64,000 nt of DNA from JBCBSK01 sp965250105 (GTDB lineage: Bacteria > Pseudomonadota > Alphaproteobacteria > Rhizobiales > Tepidamorphaceae). Where the stretch lies: contig OZ252290.1 of assembly GCA_965250105.1 (NCBI GenBank), positions 2,170,001 to 2,234,000 of the forward strand. The letters are read 5' to 3'. Below, piece by piece: positions 44,304-53,027 of this stretch. A program made the translations under genes and the position numbers. Numbering within the stretch: position 1 is the first letter of the stretch; every line of letters starts with the position of its first letter. Below the pieces are notes generated by a model. That model was not told where the DNA came from. It made no database searches and saw nothing but the letters and a program-made list of their open reading frames with translations.

Positions 44304-45797
44304 TTAATGGTCGCTCGGATCGAGCCGCAACCGGGCGGCGAAGAAGCCGTCCATCCCCGCCCCGGGCGCGGTGGCCGCTGCTATCTGTCCACCTGTCTCC
44401 GGCGTTCCGGCCGGTCGCGGCGGGGCCGTTCCCCGGATGTCGGCCGGCGTCAGATGGCAAGGCAGCGTGCGCAGGAAACCGTCGGGCGTCACGCAGGCCG
44501 AGAGGCCGCCGATCTCGGCGGCGGTGACCGGTTCCACCGTGACATCCGGCCGGCGCTCCAGAAGATCCGCAATGCGGCGGTCGCCCTCTTCGGGTTCGAG
44601 CGAACAGGTCGCATAGACGAGCACGCCGCCGGGCGTGACGAGATCGAGCGCGCGGTCGAGCAGCTCGGTCTGGAGCGCGGCGAGGCGGGCGATGTCGTCG
44701 GGTCGGCGCAACCAGGCGACCTCGGGATGGCGGCGGATGGTTCCGGTCGCCGAACAGGGCGCATCGAGCAGGACCGCCTCGAACCGGCGGCCGGGGCGCC
44801 AGTCGCGCAGGTCGGCTTCGACCAGCGTCGCGGTCAGGCGGAGGCGTGCCAGATTGTCGGCGAGGCGGGTGAGCCGCTGCGGCGCGATATCGACCGCGGT
44901 GACGGCGGCGCCGGCCGCGGCCAGCTGCGCGGTCTTGCCGCCGGGCGCGGCGCAGAGATCGGCGACAGCGCGCCCCGAGACGTCGCCGAGAAGGCGCGCC
45001 GGCAGGCTGGCGGCCGCGTCCTGAACCCACCAGGCGCCCTCGGCATAGCCCTGAAGATCGGCGATCCGCCCGCCGGCCGGCAGGCGGATACCGCCGGTCG
45101 GCAGCGATACGCCGCCGAGCCGGTCGGCCCAGCCGGCCGCATCGTCCTTGCAAGTGATGTCGAGGGCCGGCTCCTCGGCATGGCGCGCCAGGATCTCCTG
45201 GGTCCGGTCCGGGCCATAACCGGCGGTCCATCTGTCGCGTAGCCAGTCGGGCGTATCGGCCGGAGACATCGGGCCCGGCGCCAGGTCGTCGCGCCGGCGG
45301 GCCAGCGCGCGCAAGACCGCGTTGACGAGGCCGCGATAGCGCTGCGTCGCCGCCTGGCGGCCGGTCAGGCGCACCGCGAGATCGACCGCGCTGTGGGTCG
45401 GTGTGTTCAACAGCAGGATCTGGCAGGCCGCCGTCAGCAGAATGGCCTCGAGCGCGCCCTTGTCCGGCAGGCCCGGACCGTCGAGACAGGCCGCCAAGGC
45501 CGTCCGCAGGCTGCCGAGACGGCGCAGCGTCGTGCCGGCGATCTTGCGGGCGAGCGCGAGATCGCGCGGATCGAGGCCGTCATCGTCGATCTCGAGCGGC
45601 CGGCCGTCGCGCAGGACGGCGAACAGCGCGCGCACCGCCCGGTCGCGCGCCAGAAGGCCCGGCACTGGCTTGCCGCTCTCGGGCTTGCGGTTCTTGTGTT
45701 TGCCGTTCTTGCGCTTGTCGCTTCCGCCCTTGCCGGATGCGGTCCTGGCACGCGGCGTGTCGGATCGTTTCGACGGCTTGGCCGGCCCTTTGTTCAA
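44304..45797 (-). CDS. RsmB/NOP-type RNA (cytosine-5) methyltransferase
   Basis: The 497-residue protein has an unusual Lys/Arg/Ser-rich N-terminal tail of about 45 residues, a NusB-like RNA-binding domain (ALARKIAGTTLRRLGSLRTA, THSAVDLAVRLTGRQAATQR), and a Rossmann methyltransferase domain with motif I DLCAAPGGKTAQLAA, VTAVDI, LLDAPCSATGTIRRHPE with the catalytic-region cysteine, and YATCSLEPEEG with the nucleophilic cysteine. E. coli RsmB methylates C967 of 16S rRNA. I infer rRNA as substrate from the family. Three bases separate it from htpX upstream. Confidence 0.92.
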   Translation of the reverse strand: MNKGPAKPSKRSDTPRARTASGKGGSDKRKNGKHKNRKPESGKPVPGLLARDRAVRALFAVLRDGRPLEIDDDGLDPRDLALARKIAGTTLRRLGSLRTALAACLDGPGLPDKGALEAILLTAACQILLLNTPTHSAVDLAVRLTGRQAATQRYRGLVNAVLRALARRRDDLAPGPMSPADTPDWLRDRWTAGYGPDRTQEILARHAEEPALDITCKDDAAGWADRLGGVSLPTGGIRLPAGGRIADLQGYAEGAWWVQDAAASLPARLLGDVSGRAVADLCAAPGGKTAQLAAAGAAVTAVDIAPQRLTRLADNLARLRLTATLVEADLRDWRPGRRFEAVLLDAPCSATGTIRRHPEVAWLRRPDDIARLAALQTELLDRALDLVTPGGVLVYATCSLEPEEGDRRIADLLERRPDVTVEPVTAAEIGGLSACVTPDGFLRTLPCHLTPADIRGTAPPRPAGTPETGGQIAAATAPGAGMDGFFAARLRLDPSDH

Positions 45798-45800
45798 GGC

Positions 45801-46730
45801 TTAGCCCCAGGGACCGGAGGCCTGCCGCGCGCCGCCGCCCCAGGGGCCGGCTGCCGCCGGCTGCGCGGAGCCCGGGCCCGGCCCGCCGATCCCCATCTCG
45901 CGCGCCAGGGCGTGCAGTGCCTTCAGCCGGTTGGTCGCATTTGGATGGGTCGAGAACAGATTGTCCATCCGCTCGCCCGACAGCGGGTTGACGATGAACA
46001 TATGCGCGGTCGCCGGGTTGCGTTCGGCCGCCATGTTCGGCACGCGATGGACGGCGCCCGAGATCTTCTCCAGCGCCGAGGCCAGCCACAGCGGATTGCC
46101 GCAGATCTGGCCGCCGAGCCGGTCGGCGGAGTATTCCCGCGTCCGGCTGATCGCCATCTGCACCAGCATGGCCGCCATCGGCGCCAGGATCATGATCGCG
46201 ATGGTGCCGATCAGGCCGATGCCGGAATTGCGGTTGCCGCCGAAGAACAGCGCGAAATTCGCCAGCATCGAGATCGCGCCGGCGATCGTCGCGGTGACGG
46301 TCATGGTCAGCGTGTCGCGATGCTTGATATGCGCCAGTTCATGCGCCATGACGCCGGCGAGTTCCTCGCGGGTCAGAAGCTGGAGGATGCCGGTGCTGGC
46401 GGCGACGGCGGCGTTTTCCGGGTTGCGGCCGGTGGCGAAGGCGTTGGGCTGTGGATTGTCGAGGATATAGACCTTCGGCATCGGCAGGTCGGCGCGCCGG
46501 GCCAGGCCCTCGACGAGATGATAGAGATCGGGCGCCGTGCGCGCATCGACTTCGCGCGCGCCATACATCTTCAGCACCATCTTGTCGGAATTCCAGTAGC
46601 TGAACGCGTTCATGGCGATCGCCACGGCGAGCGCGATCAGCATGCCCGTCGTGCCGCCGATGGCGAAGCCGACGGCCATGAACAGCGCCGTCAGGCCCGC
46701 GAGCAGAATTCCGGTCTTTACGACATTCAT
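45801..46730 (-). CDS. htpX: Membrane zinc metalloprotease HtpX
   Basis: HtpX is an inner-membrane M48 protease that degrades misfolded membrane proteins with FtsH. The 309-residue protein has two N-terminal membrane segments, NPQPNAFATGRNPENAAVAAS, the zinc motif H130-ELAH-IKHRD, two more membrane segments and the third ligand region SRTREYSADRLGG. The motif has Ala where many homologues have Ser (HELSH), which should not affect zinc binding. The C-terminal tail carries GPWG twice (AAGPWGGGARQASGPWG). It starts a probable operon with RsmB and the heparinase gene. Confidence 0.95.
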   Translation of the reverse strand: MNVVKTGILLAGLTALFMAVGFAIGGTTGMLIALAVAIAMNAFSYWNSDKMVLKMYGAREVDARTAPDLYHLVEGLARRADLPMPKVYILDNPQPNAFATGRNPENAAVAASTGILQLLTREELAGVMAHELAHIKHRDTLTMTVTATIAGAISMLANFALFFGGNRNSGIGLIGTIAIMILAPMAAMLVQMAISRTREYSADRLGGQICGNPLWLASALEKISGAVHRVPNMAAERNPATAHMFIVNPLSGERMDNLFSTHPNATNRLKALHALAREMGIGGPGPGSAQPAAAGPWGGGARQASGPWG

Positions 46731-46858
46731 GGCGTCAGAACCTCTCGAACCCGCCCGACGGGACCCGTGCCGTGGCTTGCGGCGGACATGTCTGGCGGGG
46801 TGGAAACGACCCGTGATATAGGTGCTGACAGCCGAAGCGCAATTGACGGGGCCGATCC

Positions 46859-47053
46859 ATGACCGACGAGAATGCCGCGCGCCAGGCCCGCATTCACGCC
46901 GCCGCCGAGCGCGCCAAGGCGGAAGCGGAAGCCCGCCGCGCCGAGATCGACGCGCGCAGCGCCGGTCGCCCCAAGGAGATTAGGGGACGGCGCGGGCCCG
47001 AGCCGGTGCGCTATGGCGACTGGGAGGTCAAGGGCTCGGCCAGCGACTTCTGA
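46859..47053 (+). CDS. DUF1674 protein, succinate dehydrogenase assembly factor 4-like
   Basis: The 64-residue protein ends with the signature of the DUF1674/SDHAF4 family, RRGPEPVRYGDWEVKG followed by SDF. In eukaryotes SDHAF4 (Sdh8) binds flavinylated Sdh1 during assembly of succinate dehydrogenase; the bacterial protein is thought to do the same. The N-terminal half is a charged helix (ARIHAAAERAKAEAEARRAE). It is divergent from htpX; no sdh genes are in the window. GGGCCGATCC precedes the start but no strong ribosome site is visible. Confidence 0.88.
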   Translation: MTDENAARQARIHAAAERAKAEAEARRAEIDARSAGRPKEIRGRRGPEPVRYGDWEVKGSASDF

Positions 47054-47118
47054 GGCCGGCGTTCAGGCTGGCGTTTCCGGAAGCTGATTGTCGATGACGC
47101 CCAGGTCGTGGCGACCCG

Positions 47119-47604
47119 CTAACGCTCGACGCTCAGCCCATGCGTGTCCAGGCCACCATTGCGTGGCAGGCCGGTGTGCGGATTGCGGACGTGGTCGAAG
47201 GCGGTGTCGATGAAGCGGGTGATGGTCTCGGCGCTCATCACATAGGGATCGAAGTGATGGTCGGGCAGGAAGGCCTTGAACATCGCGCTTTCGGTGCGCC
47301 GCACATTGATCAGCGACATCGACCAGTCGGGGAATTTCCGCTCCGCGATCTGGCCGCAAGCCACCAGCGTGACGCGCCGGTGCCGGTCGTCGCGCGAGAT
47401 CCGGTTGTAGGCGTCGTTGACATGGGAGCGCGAACCTTCGAGCCATTGCAGGAAATACTCCTCCGCCGAAAACAGCATGCCGGTGATCGCCGCGCGCACA
47501 TTGTTGCGCCGCGACACCGCCACCATCTGCTTCATGTTGGCGGTGTAGCCATCCATGACCTCAGGCGATTTCTCGCTAATATAGACGAGATGGAAGAGAA
47601 ACAT
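47119..47604 (-). CDS. Short BLUF-domain blue-light photoreceptor
   Basis: The 161-residue protein carries a BLUF domain that binds FAD and senses blue light: the key tyrosine Y8 in HLVYIS, N35 in SRRNNVRAAITGML, the key glutamine Q53 in FLQWLEG, then DDRHRRV and FPDWSMSL. The residual 65 or so residues form a short C-terminal cap with no output domain (ending GGLDTHGLSVER). Such short BLUF proteins act by binding a partner protein. GGGAGCCGGG precedes the start, and the 40 bases beyond are A/T-rich on the minus strand. The partner is unknown; the nearest gene upstream is ppk2. Confidence 0.9.
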   Translation of the reverse strand: MFLFHLVYISEKSPEVMDGYTANMKQMVAVSRRNNVRAAITGMLFSAEEYFLQWLEGSRSHVNDAYNRISRDDRHRRVTLVACGQIAERKFPDWSMSLINVRRTESAMFKAFLPDHHFDPYVMSAETITRFIDTAFDHVRNPHTGLPRNGGLDTHGLSVER

Positions 47605-47845
47605 CCCGGCTCCCGAATCAATAGGCGTTTTGCTACTTATACGTTATTTATTCCGAAATTGTTATCGTAATAATTGCAAAGTCGCCTTATGATAAATGCA
47701 TGCCGGCGATGCCTCCGTCGGCGGATCGACGGAGCCCGCGGGCATGTCGGGGGATGTCCGGGATGCTCGATCCCGGGACGTTCGAGCAACTTGACTGCGC
47801 CGTCCCCGGCGCGGATTGCTCCAGACGGGCCGGCGCGGGACAGGC

Positions 47846-48718
47846 TCACATGTCGGTGCTGAAATAGGCTTCCGGCGTCAAGACGATGTCCGGATCCGTC
47901 TGGGTGACGGCGTCGCGGCGCTTGTCGGCATAGTCGAGCCGGTCGAGCACATGGCGGATGACATTGAGCCGCAGGCGGCGCTTGTCATTGGCGCGGACGA
48001 TGGTCCAGGGCGTCAGCGCGCGGTCGCTGGCCTGGAACATGCGGTCGCGCATCGCCGTGTAGTCGTGCCAGCGGGCGACGCCTTCGAGGTCCATCTCGGA
48101 CAGCTTCCACTGCTTCAGCGGGTCGGCGTGGCGGTCGTGCAGCCGGGTCAGCTGCATTTCGCGGCCGACCTCGAGCCAGAACTTGACCAGCCTTGTGCCG
48201 TCGCGCACCAGCATTTCCTCGAAGCGCGGTACCTCTTCGAGGAATTGCGCGCTTTCCTGCGGCGTGCAGAATCCCATGACCGGTTCGACGCCGGCGCGGT
48301 TGTACCAGGACCGATCCAGCAGCACGATCTCGCCACCGGTCGGCAGGTGGTCGACATAGCGCTGGAAATACCATTGGCCGCGTTCGCGGTCGTTCGGCTT
48401 GGTCAGCGCGACGACGCGCGCCTGACGCGGATTGAGGTGCTGGGTGACGCGCTTGATGGTGCCGCCCTTGCCGGCGGCGTCGCGGCCTTCAAACACGATG
48501 ACCAGCTTGATCTTTTCGCGCGCCACATGGCGCTGCAGCTTGAGAAGCTCGATCTGCAGCGCTTCGAGGGTGCGCATATAGGGCTTGCGCGGCATGCGCG
48601 CGGGATAGGGATAGCCACCCGATTGCAGGGCGCGCCGGCTGACGCTGTCCGGCACGACGCCCGCTTCGATCGCTGCCCGGGTGAACAGGGTTTCCGGCAA
48701 GGTTTCGGCATCGTTCAT
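47846..48718 (-). CDS. ppk2: Polyphosphate kinase 2
   Basis: PPK2 transfers phosphate between polyphosphate and nucleotides. The 290-residue single-domain protein has the P-loop FEGRDAAGKGGTIKRV, then QWYFQRYVDHLPTGGEIVLL (Walker-type region), DRSWYNRAGVEPVMG, and the lid LWEVGREMQ-like WLEVGREMQLTRL. MARWHDYTAMRDRMF-type helix is present as RWHDYTAMRDRMF. Class I enzymes of this length phosphorylate ADP or GDP; the class is inferred. It lies divergently from phoR with 187 bases between, which ties it to phosphate metabolism, though I see no convincing Pho box on its side. Confidence 0.95.
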   Translation of the reverse strand: MNDAETLPETLFTRAAIEAGVVPDSVSRRALQSGGYPYPARMPRKPYMRTLEALQIELLKLQRHVAREKIKLVIVFEGRDAAGKGGTIKRVTQHLNPRQARVVALTKPNDRERGQWYFQRYVDHLPTGGEIVLLDRSWYNRAGVEPVMGFCTPQESAQFLEEVPRFEEMLVRDGTRLVKFWLEVGREMQLTRLHDRHADPLKQWKLSEMDLEGVARWHDYTAMRDRMFQASDRALTPWTIVRANDKRRLRLNVIRHVLDRLDYADKRRDAVTQTDPDIVLTPEAYFSTDM

Positions 48719-48905
48719 GGCCCATCTCCCGTCATCCGCTGCGTTGTCCTGCTATCGGTCCGGCATGCGGTCGCGTCCTCCATGCGACAGGCTAGCGCCA
48801 CCGGCGATGAAGCGCAAAAGCCCGCTGGCATTGCGCGCAGCCGCCGGTTACAAGGGATCGTGATCGCAAGCGGAGCCGGATGGCGCGGACCGCGGGAGAT
48901 GGCGG

Positions 48906-50264
48906 ATGTCCGACGACAGCCAGACCGAACCGCATGTGCCCCGTATCGGCGCGGGGGGATCCGGCTTTTTCGCCCATCTGAAGGTCGGCCGCCAGGCCCG
49001 CGCGGTCCTGGTGGTCACGGCCCTGTTTCTCGCCATCGCGGTCGCGGTCGGCGGCCTGTCCTGGTATCTCGCGCTGGTCGGCGGGCTCGCGGCGGTCGCG
49101 GTCGCGGTGGCGACGCAGGCCGGCGAGGAGGTCGAACAGAAACGCCCGCCGGCGGTCGCGCGCAACGGTGTCGCGGCGCCGGCGCCCGATCTCTCGATCG
49201 AGGTGTGCCGGCATATGCCGGACCCTTGCATCATCCTCGATGCCGAGGCGCGTGTGATCTTCGCCAATGACATCGCCTCGGAGACCCTGGGCGAGATAGC
49301 CGCCGGCCAGCCGGTGAGCTTTTTCCTGCGCGCCCCGCAGGTGACCGAGGCGGTCGCCTCGGTGGCCGCCGGCGGCAACCCGGTCGTCGTCACCTATCTC
49401 GAACGGGTGCCGCTCGACCGTTGGTTCGAGGCGCATGTCGCGCCGCTTCCGGCCGAACCCGTGCCGCCGGGCGGCGCCGGGGAACCGCGTGTTCTGATCA
49501 TCCTGCGCGATCTCACCGAAGCGCAGCGCATCGAGCGCATGCGCGCCGATTTCGTCGCCAATGCCAGCCATGAACTGCGCACCCCGCTGGCCTCGCTGGT
49601 CGGCTTCATCGAGACGCTGCAGGGCTCGGCCAAGGAGGATCCGTCGGCGCGCGAGCGGTTCCTGACGATCATGTCGCAGCAATGCCAGCGCATGTCGCGG
49701 CTCATCAACGATCTGATGTCGCTGAGCCGCATCGAACTCAAGGCGCATGTCCAGCCCGACACGCTGATCGATCTGTCCGGCGTCGTCCGCCAGGTGACCG
49801 ACGCGCTCGGACCGATCGCCGACGAGGCCGGTGTGACGCTGAACGTGTCGATGCCGGAAACGCCGCTTCTGGTGCGCGGTGACCATGACGAGATGACCCA
49901 GGTGGTGCAGAACCTGGTCGAGAACGCCATCAAATACGGCCATAGCGGTGGCCATATCGATATCACGGGAGATGCGCGCGAGGCGGACGAGGCCGATGGC
50001 CGGTCGCGGATCGCGCTGGCGGTGCGCGACCATGGGCCTGGCATCGCGCCGGAGCATCTGCCGCGGCTGACCGAGCGCTTTTACCGGGTCGATGTCGCGG
50101 AAAGCCGCGAAAAGGGCGGCACGGGCCTTGGCCTTGCCATCGCCAAGCACATTCTGAACCGCCACCGCGGCCGCCTCGATATCGTCTCCGAGCCTGGCGC
50201 GGGCGCCACGTTTACCGTGGTGATGAACGGGCCACCGGAGACGCCGCCCTTTTCTCGCTCCTGA
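48906..50264 (+). CDS. phoR: Phosphate-regulon sensor kinase PhoR
   Basis: PhoR autophosphorylates at low phosphate and activates PhoB. The 452-residue protein has two transmembrane segments (about residues 33-70), a PAS domain (about 98-200, CRHMPDPCIILDAEARVIFA), the dimerisation/phosphoacceptor helix with H222 in NASHELRTPLASL, and the ATPase domain with NLVENAIKYG, DHGPGIAPEHLPRLTERFYR and GTGLGLAIAKHIL. No large periplasmic loop, as in other PhoR. It heads the cluster phoR-pstSCAB-phoU-phoB. Confidence 0.94.
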   Translation: MSDDSQTEPHVPRIGAGGSGFFAHLKVGRQARAVLVVTALFLAIAVAVGGLSWYLALVGGLAAVAVAVATQAGEEVEQKRPPAVARNGVAAPAPDLSIEVCRHMPDPCIILDAEARVIFANDIASETLGEIAAGQPVSFFLRAPQVTEAVASVAAGGNPVVVTYLERVPLDRWFEAHVAPLPAEPVPPGGAGEPRVLIILRDLTEAQRIERMRADFVANASHELRTPLASLVGFIETLQGSAKEDPSARERFLTIMSQQCQRMSRLINDLMSLSRIELKAHVQPDTLIDLSGVVRQVTDALGPIADEAGVTLNVSMPETPLLVRGDHDEMTQVVQNLVENAIKYGHSGGHIDITGDAREADEADGRSRIALAVRDHGPGIAPEHLPRLTERFYRVDVAESREKGGTGLGLAIAKHILNRHRGRLDIVSEPGAGATFTVVMNGPPETPPFSRS

Positions 50265-50306
50265 TCCTGTCTATCCGTAAAAAGACATAATCTTCAACGT
50301 ATTAGC

Positions 50307-50335
50307 GCGTCATTTATTTGTAATATTGATGTCAT
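50307..50335 (+). promoter_or_regulatory. Three-unit Pho box ahead of pstS
   Basis: Three seven-base units occur with exact 11-base spacing: GCGTCAT (50307-50313), TTGTAAT (50318-50324) and ATGTCAT (50329-50335), each separated by a four-base A/T-rich spacer. The PhoB consensus is two CTGTCAT-like units 11 bases apart. The site is 190 bases upstream of pstS in a 260-base gap and explains induction of pstSCAB-phoU-phoB at low phosphate. Confidence 0.8.
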
Positions 50336-50524
50336 AGAAGCATCGCGCGGGATGCTTATGGTCGGCCTCGATCGCGGCCTCCTGTCCAAGGGTGTCGGAC
50401 GGGTGCCCCGCTCCGGGCGCCAGTCTCGCCTAGCCCTGGTCGTGACAAGACCCCATAGCGGGCTGTTGTTCCGGCCGGGACTGCGATCCGAAACCAAAGT
50501 CTCCGAGAGAGAGGGAGAGTCATC

Positions 50525-51547
50525 GTGAAATTCACTTCTGTAGCCAGCATTGCCGCGCTGGCCGTTGCCGGTGCGCTCGCCGCCTCGCCGGCGTCCGCGC
50601 GCGACACGATCCAGATCGTTGGATCGTCGACGGTGTTCCCGTTTGCCACCGCCGTTGCCGAGCGTTTCGGCCAGACGACGGATTTCGGCGCCCCGGTCGT
50701 TGAATCCACCGGTTCGGGCGGCGGCCTGAAGCTGTTCTGCGCCGGCGCCGGTGCGGACACCCCGGACATCACCAATGCCTCGCGTCGCATCAAGGCCGGT
50801 GAGTTCGAGGATTGCACCGAAAACGGTGTGACGATCACCGAGATCAAGGTCGGCTTCGACGGCATCGTCATGGCCAACTCCAAGGAAGGCCCCAAGCTCG
50901 ACCTGACGCTTGAGCAGATCTTCCGCGCGCTGGCCGCCCAGCTGCCGGTCGACGGCCAGCTTGTCGACAACCCGAACGAGACCTGGGCCGATGTCGACCC
51001 GTCGCTCCCGGCCGAGCGGATCGAAGTCCTCGGCCCGCCGCCGACCTCCGGCACGCGCGACGCCTTCGTCGAGCTCGTCATGGAAGAAGCTTGCGAGCAG
51101 ATCCCGGGCGCGGAAGAAGCCGGCCTCGTTGACGATGCCTGCGCCTCGATCCGCGAAGACGGCGCCTTCGTCGAAGCCGGCGAAAACGACAACCTGATCG
51201 TCGCCAAGCTCGAAGCCAACCCGGCCGCCGTCGGCATCTTCGGCTACTCGTTCCTGGAAGAGAACCTCGACAAGGTTCAGGGTGCTTCGATCGACGGTGT
51301 CGAGCCGGAATTCGATGCCATCTCCAGCGGCGAATATCCGGTGTCGCGCTCGCTCTACTTCTACGTGAAGCGTGAGCATGTCGGCGTCATCCCGGGCCTG
51401 CAGGAATATGTGCTTGAGTTCGTTTCCGACGGTGCCACCGGCGAAGACGGCTACCTGGTCGAAAAGGGTCTCATCCCGCTGCCGACCGACGAGCACAACG
51501 CGATGAAGAAGGCCGCGGAAGACCTCGAGCAGCTCTCGGGCGTCTGA
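50525..51547 (+). CDS. pstS: Phosphate-binding periplasmic protein PstS
   Basis: PstS captures phosphate for the PstCAB transporter. The 340-residue protein has a signal peptide (cleavage after ASPASA), then DTIQIVGSSTVFPFATAVAE with the phosphate-binding SST, ESTGSGGGLKLFCAGAG, and GPPPTSGTRDAFVELV with the conserved arginine and threonine. The start is a GTG with GGGAGAG 7 bases upstream. Unlike pstC onward, its codon use leans to GAAGCC/GGC types, in keeping with high expression. A terminator-like hairpin separates it from pstC. Confidence 0.95.
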   Translation: MKFTSVASIAALAVAGALAASPASARDTIQIVGSSTVFPFATAVAERFGQTTDFGAPVVESTGSGGGLKLFCAGAGADTPDITNASRRIKAGEFEDCTENGVTITEIKVGFDGIVMANSKEGPKLDLTLEQIFRALAAQLPVDGQLVDNPNETWADVDPSLPAERIEVLGPPPTSGTRDAFVELVMEEACEQIPGAEEAGLVDDACASIREDGAFVEAGENDNLIVAKLEANPAAVGIFGYSFLEENLDKVQGASIDGVEPEFDAISSGEYPVSRSLYFYVKREHVGVIPGLQEYVLEFVSDGATGEDGYLVEKGLIPLPTDEHNAMKKAAEDLEQLSGV

Positions 51548-51563
51548 TCCACCCAAGCCTTGT

Positions 51564-51606
51564 GATCCACGGCCGCTCGTCCGGCCGTGGATCCGTTCCT
51601 TTTTTC
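51564..51606 (+). terminator. Hairpin with T tract between pstS and pstC
   Basis: GATCCACGGCC (51564-51574) pairs perfectly with GGCCGTGGATC (51583-51593) across 8 bases, followed by CCGTTCC and six Ts. It looks like a Rho-independent terminator placed inside the operon, so pstS should be made in excess over the membrane components by partial termination. Confidence 0.7.
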
Positions 51607-51650
51607 CGCGGGGTCGGTGAGCGGCTCCGGCTGAGGCCGGGTTGGGGCAC

Positions 51651-53027
51651 ATGTTACTGTTCGTATTTCTCGCGTTGATCGCCGTGGCGGTCGTAGCCTA
51701 TGTCGCAGGCTCCCGTCGCGCGGTTCAGGTCGCCTCCGGTGATCTCCGGGCCATGCATTCCCTGCCATCCTATCACGGCTGGCATCTCGCCATTCTCGCA
51801 TCGATCCCCGCTTTTCTGTTCGCGGTCGTCTGGGCCATCGCGGCGCCCGGCGTGATCGACAACATGACCATCGCGCGCGCCGGCGACTATCTGTCCGGCG
51901 CGTCCGATCTCGAAATCGGTGCCTTCCTGCGGGATGTGCGCGCCATCGCGTTCGGCGGCATCGCCGCCCAGCAGACGCCGCAGCGCATCGACGCCGCCGA
52001 GTATATGGCCGGCATCCGCGGCATCAGCGGCATGCTGATGGTCGCCGGCGCCGCTGTCCTGGTCTTCATTGGCCTGTTCTTCGGCTGGCAGCGCATCCAG
52101 CTCCGCTTCAAGGCGCGCCACAAGGTCGAAACCTTCGTCAAGGTTCTGCTCATCCTGTCGTCGGTCATCGCCATCGTCACGACCTTCGGCATCGTCATCT
52201 CGCTGATCTTCGAATCGCTGCGCTTCTTCGCCCAGGTGCCGATCTGGGAGTTCCTGTTCGGCCTGCAATGGAGCCCGCAGCTGGCGCTGCGCGCCGATCA
52301 GGTCGGCAGTTCCGGCGCCTTCGGCGCGATCCCGCTCTTCGCCGGCTCGCTGCTGATCACCGCGATCGCGCTGTCGGTCGCCGTGCCGGTCGGCCTGTTC
52401 GCCGCGATCTATCTCTCCGACTATGCCTCCAACGCCGTGCGCGGCATCGCCAAGCCGGTGCTCGAAATCCTCGCCGGCGTGCCGACGGTCGTCTATGGCT
52501 TCTTCGCCGCCCTGACGGTCGCGCCCTTCGTGCGCGACACGGCGAACGGCATCGGTCTCGACGTGTCGTCGGAAAGCGCGCTCGCCGCCGGCGTGGTCAT
52601 GGGCATCATGATCATCCCCTTCGTCTCGTCCCTGTCGGACGACGTCATCAACGCGGTGCCGCAATCGCTGCGCGACGGGTCAATGGCGCTCGGCGCGACG
52701 AAGTCGGAGACGATCCGCAAAGTGGTGCTGCCGGCCGCGCTGCCCGGCATCGTCAGCGCCGTCATCCTGGCCTTCAGCAAGGCCATCGGCGAAACCATGA
52801 TCGTGGTCATGGCGGCCGGTCTCGCCGCCAATCTGACGATCAATCCGCTCGAGGCGGTGACCACCGTCACGGTTCAGATCGCGACGCTGCTCGTCGGCGA
52901 CCAGGAATTCGACAGTCCGAAGACGCTGGCGGCCTTCGCGCTCGGCCTGTTGCTCTTCATCGTCACCCTCACCCTCAACATGATCGCGCTCCGCATCGTG
53001 CAGAAGTATCGGGAACAGTATGACTGA
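51651..53027 (+). CDS. pstC: Phosphate ABC transporter permease PstC
   Basis: PstC is one of the two membrane subunits of the phosphate importer. The 458-residue protein has an N-terminal extension with three membrane segments (about residues 1-20, 45-70 and 125-145), and the permease core with ALSVAVPVGLFAAIYLSDYA, and EMTIVVMAAGLAANLT-like KAIGETMIVVMAAGLAANL including the EAA loop GATKSETIRKVVLPAALPGI. I chose ATG 51651, since the frame before it has only a TTG at 51642. The long N-terminal part is common in alphaproteobacterial PstC. It overlaps pstA by 8 bases. Confidence 0.94.
   Translation: MLLFVFLALIAVAVVAYVAGSRRAVQVASGDLRAMHSLPSYHGWHLAILASIPAFLFAVVWAIAAPGVIDNMTIARAGDYLSGASDLEIGAFLRDVRAIAFGGIAAQQTPQRIDAAEYMAGIRGISGMLMVAGAAVLVFIGLFFGWQRIQLRFKARHKVETFVKVLLILSSVIAIVTTFGIVISLIFESLRFFAQVPIWEFLFGLQWSPQLALRADQVGSSGAFGAIPLFAGSLLITAIALSVAVPVGLFAAIYLSDYASNAVRGIAKPVLEILAGVPTVVYGFFAALTVAPFVRDTANGIGLDVSSESALAAGVVMGIMIIPFVSSLSDDVINAVPQSLRDGSMALGATKSETIRKVVLPAALPGIVSAVILAFSKAIGETMIVVMAAGLAANLTINPLEAVTTVTVQIATLLVGDQEFDSPKTLAAFALGLLLFIVTLTLNMIALRIVQKYREQYD

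Noticed and set aside
48719..48905. Possible Pho box between ppk2 and phoR
   Set aside because: CCGTCAT is followed 11 bases later by TGCGTTG, which is too far from the consensus.
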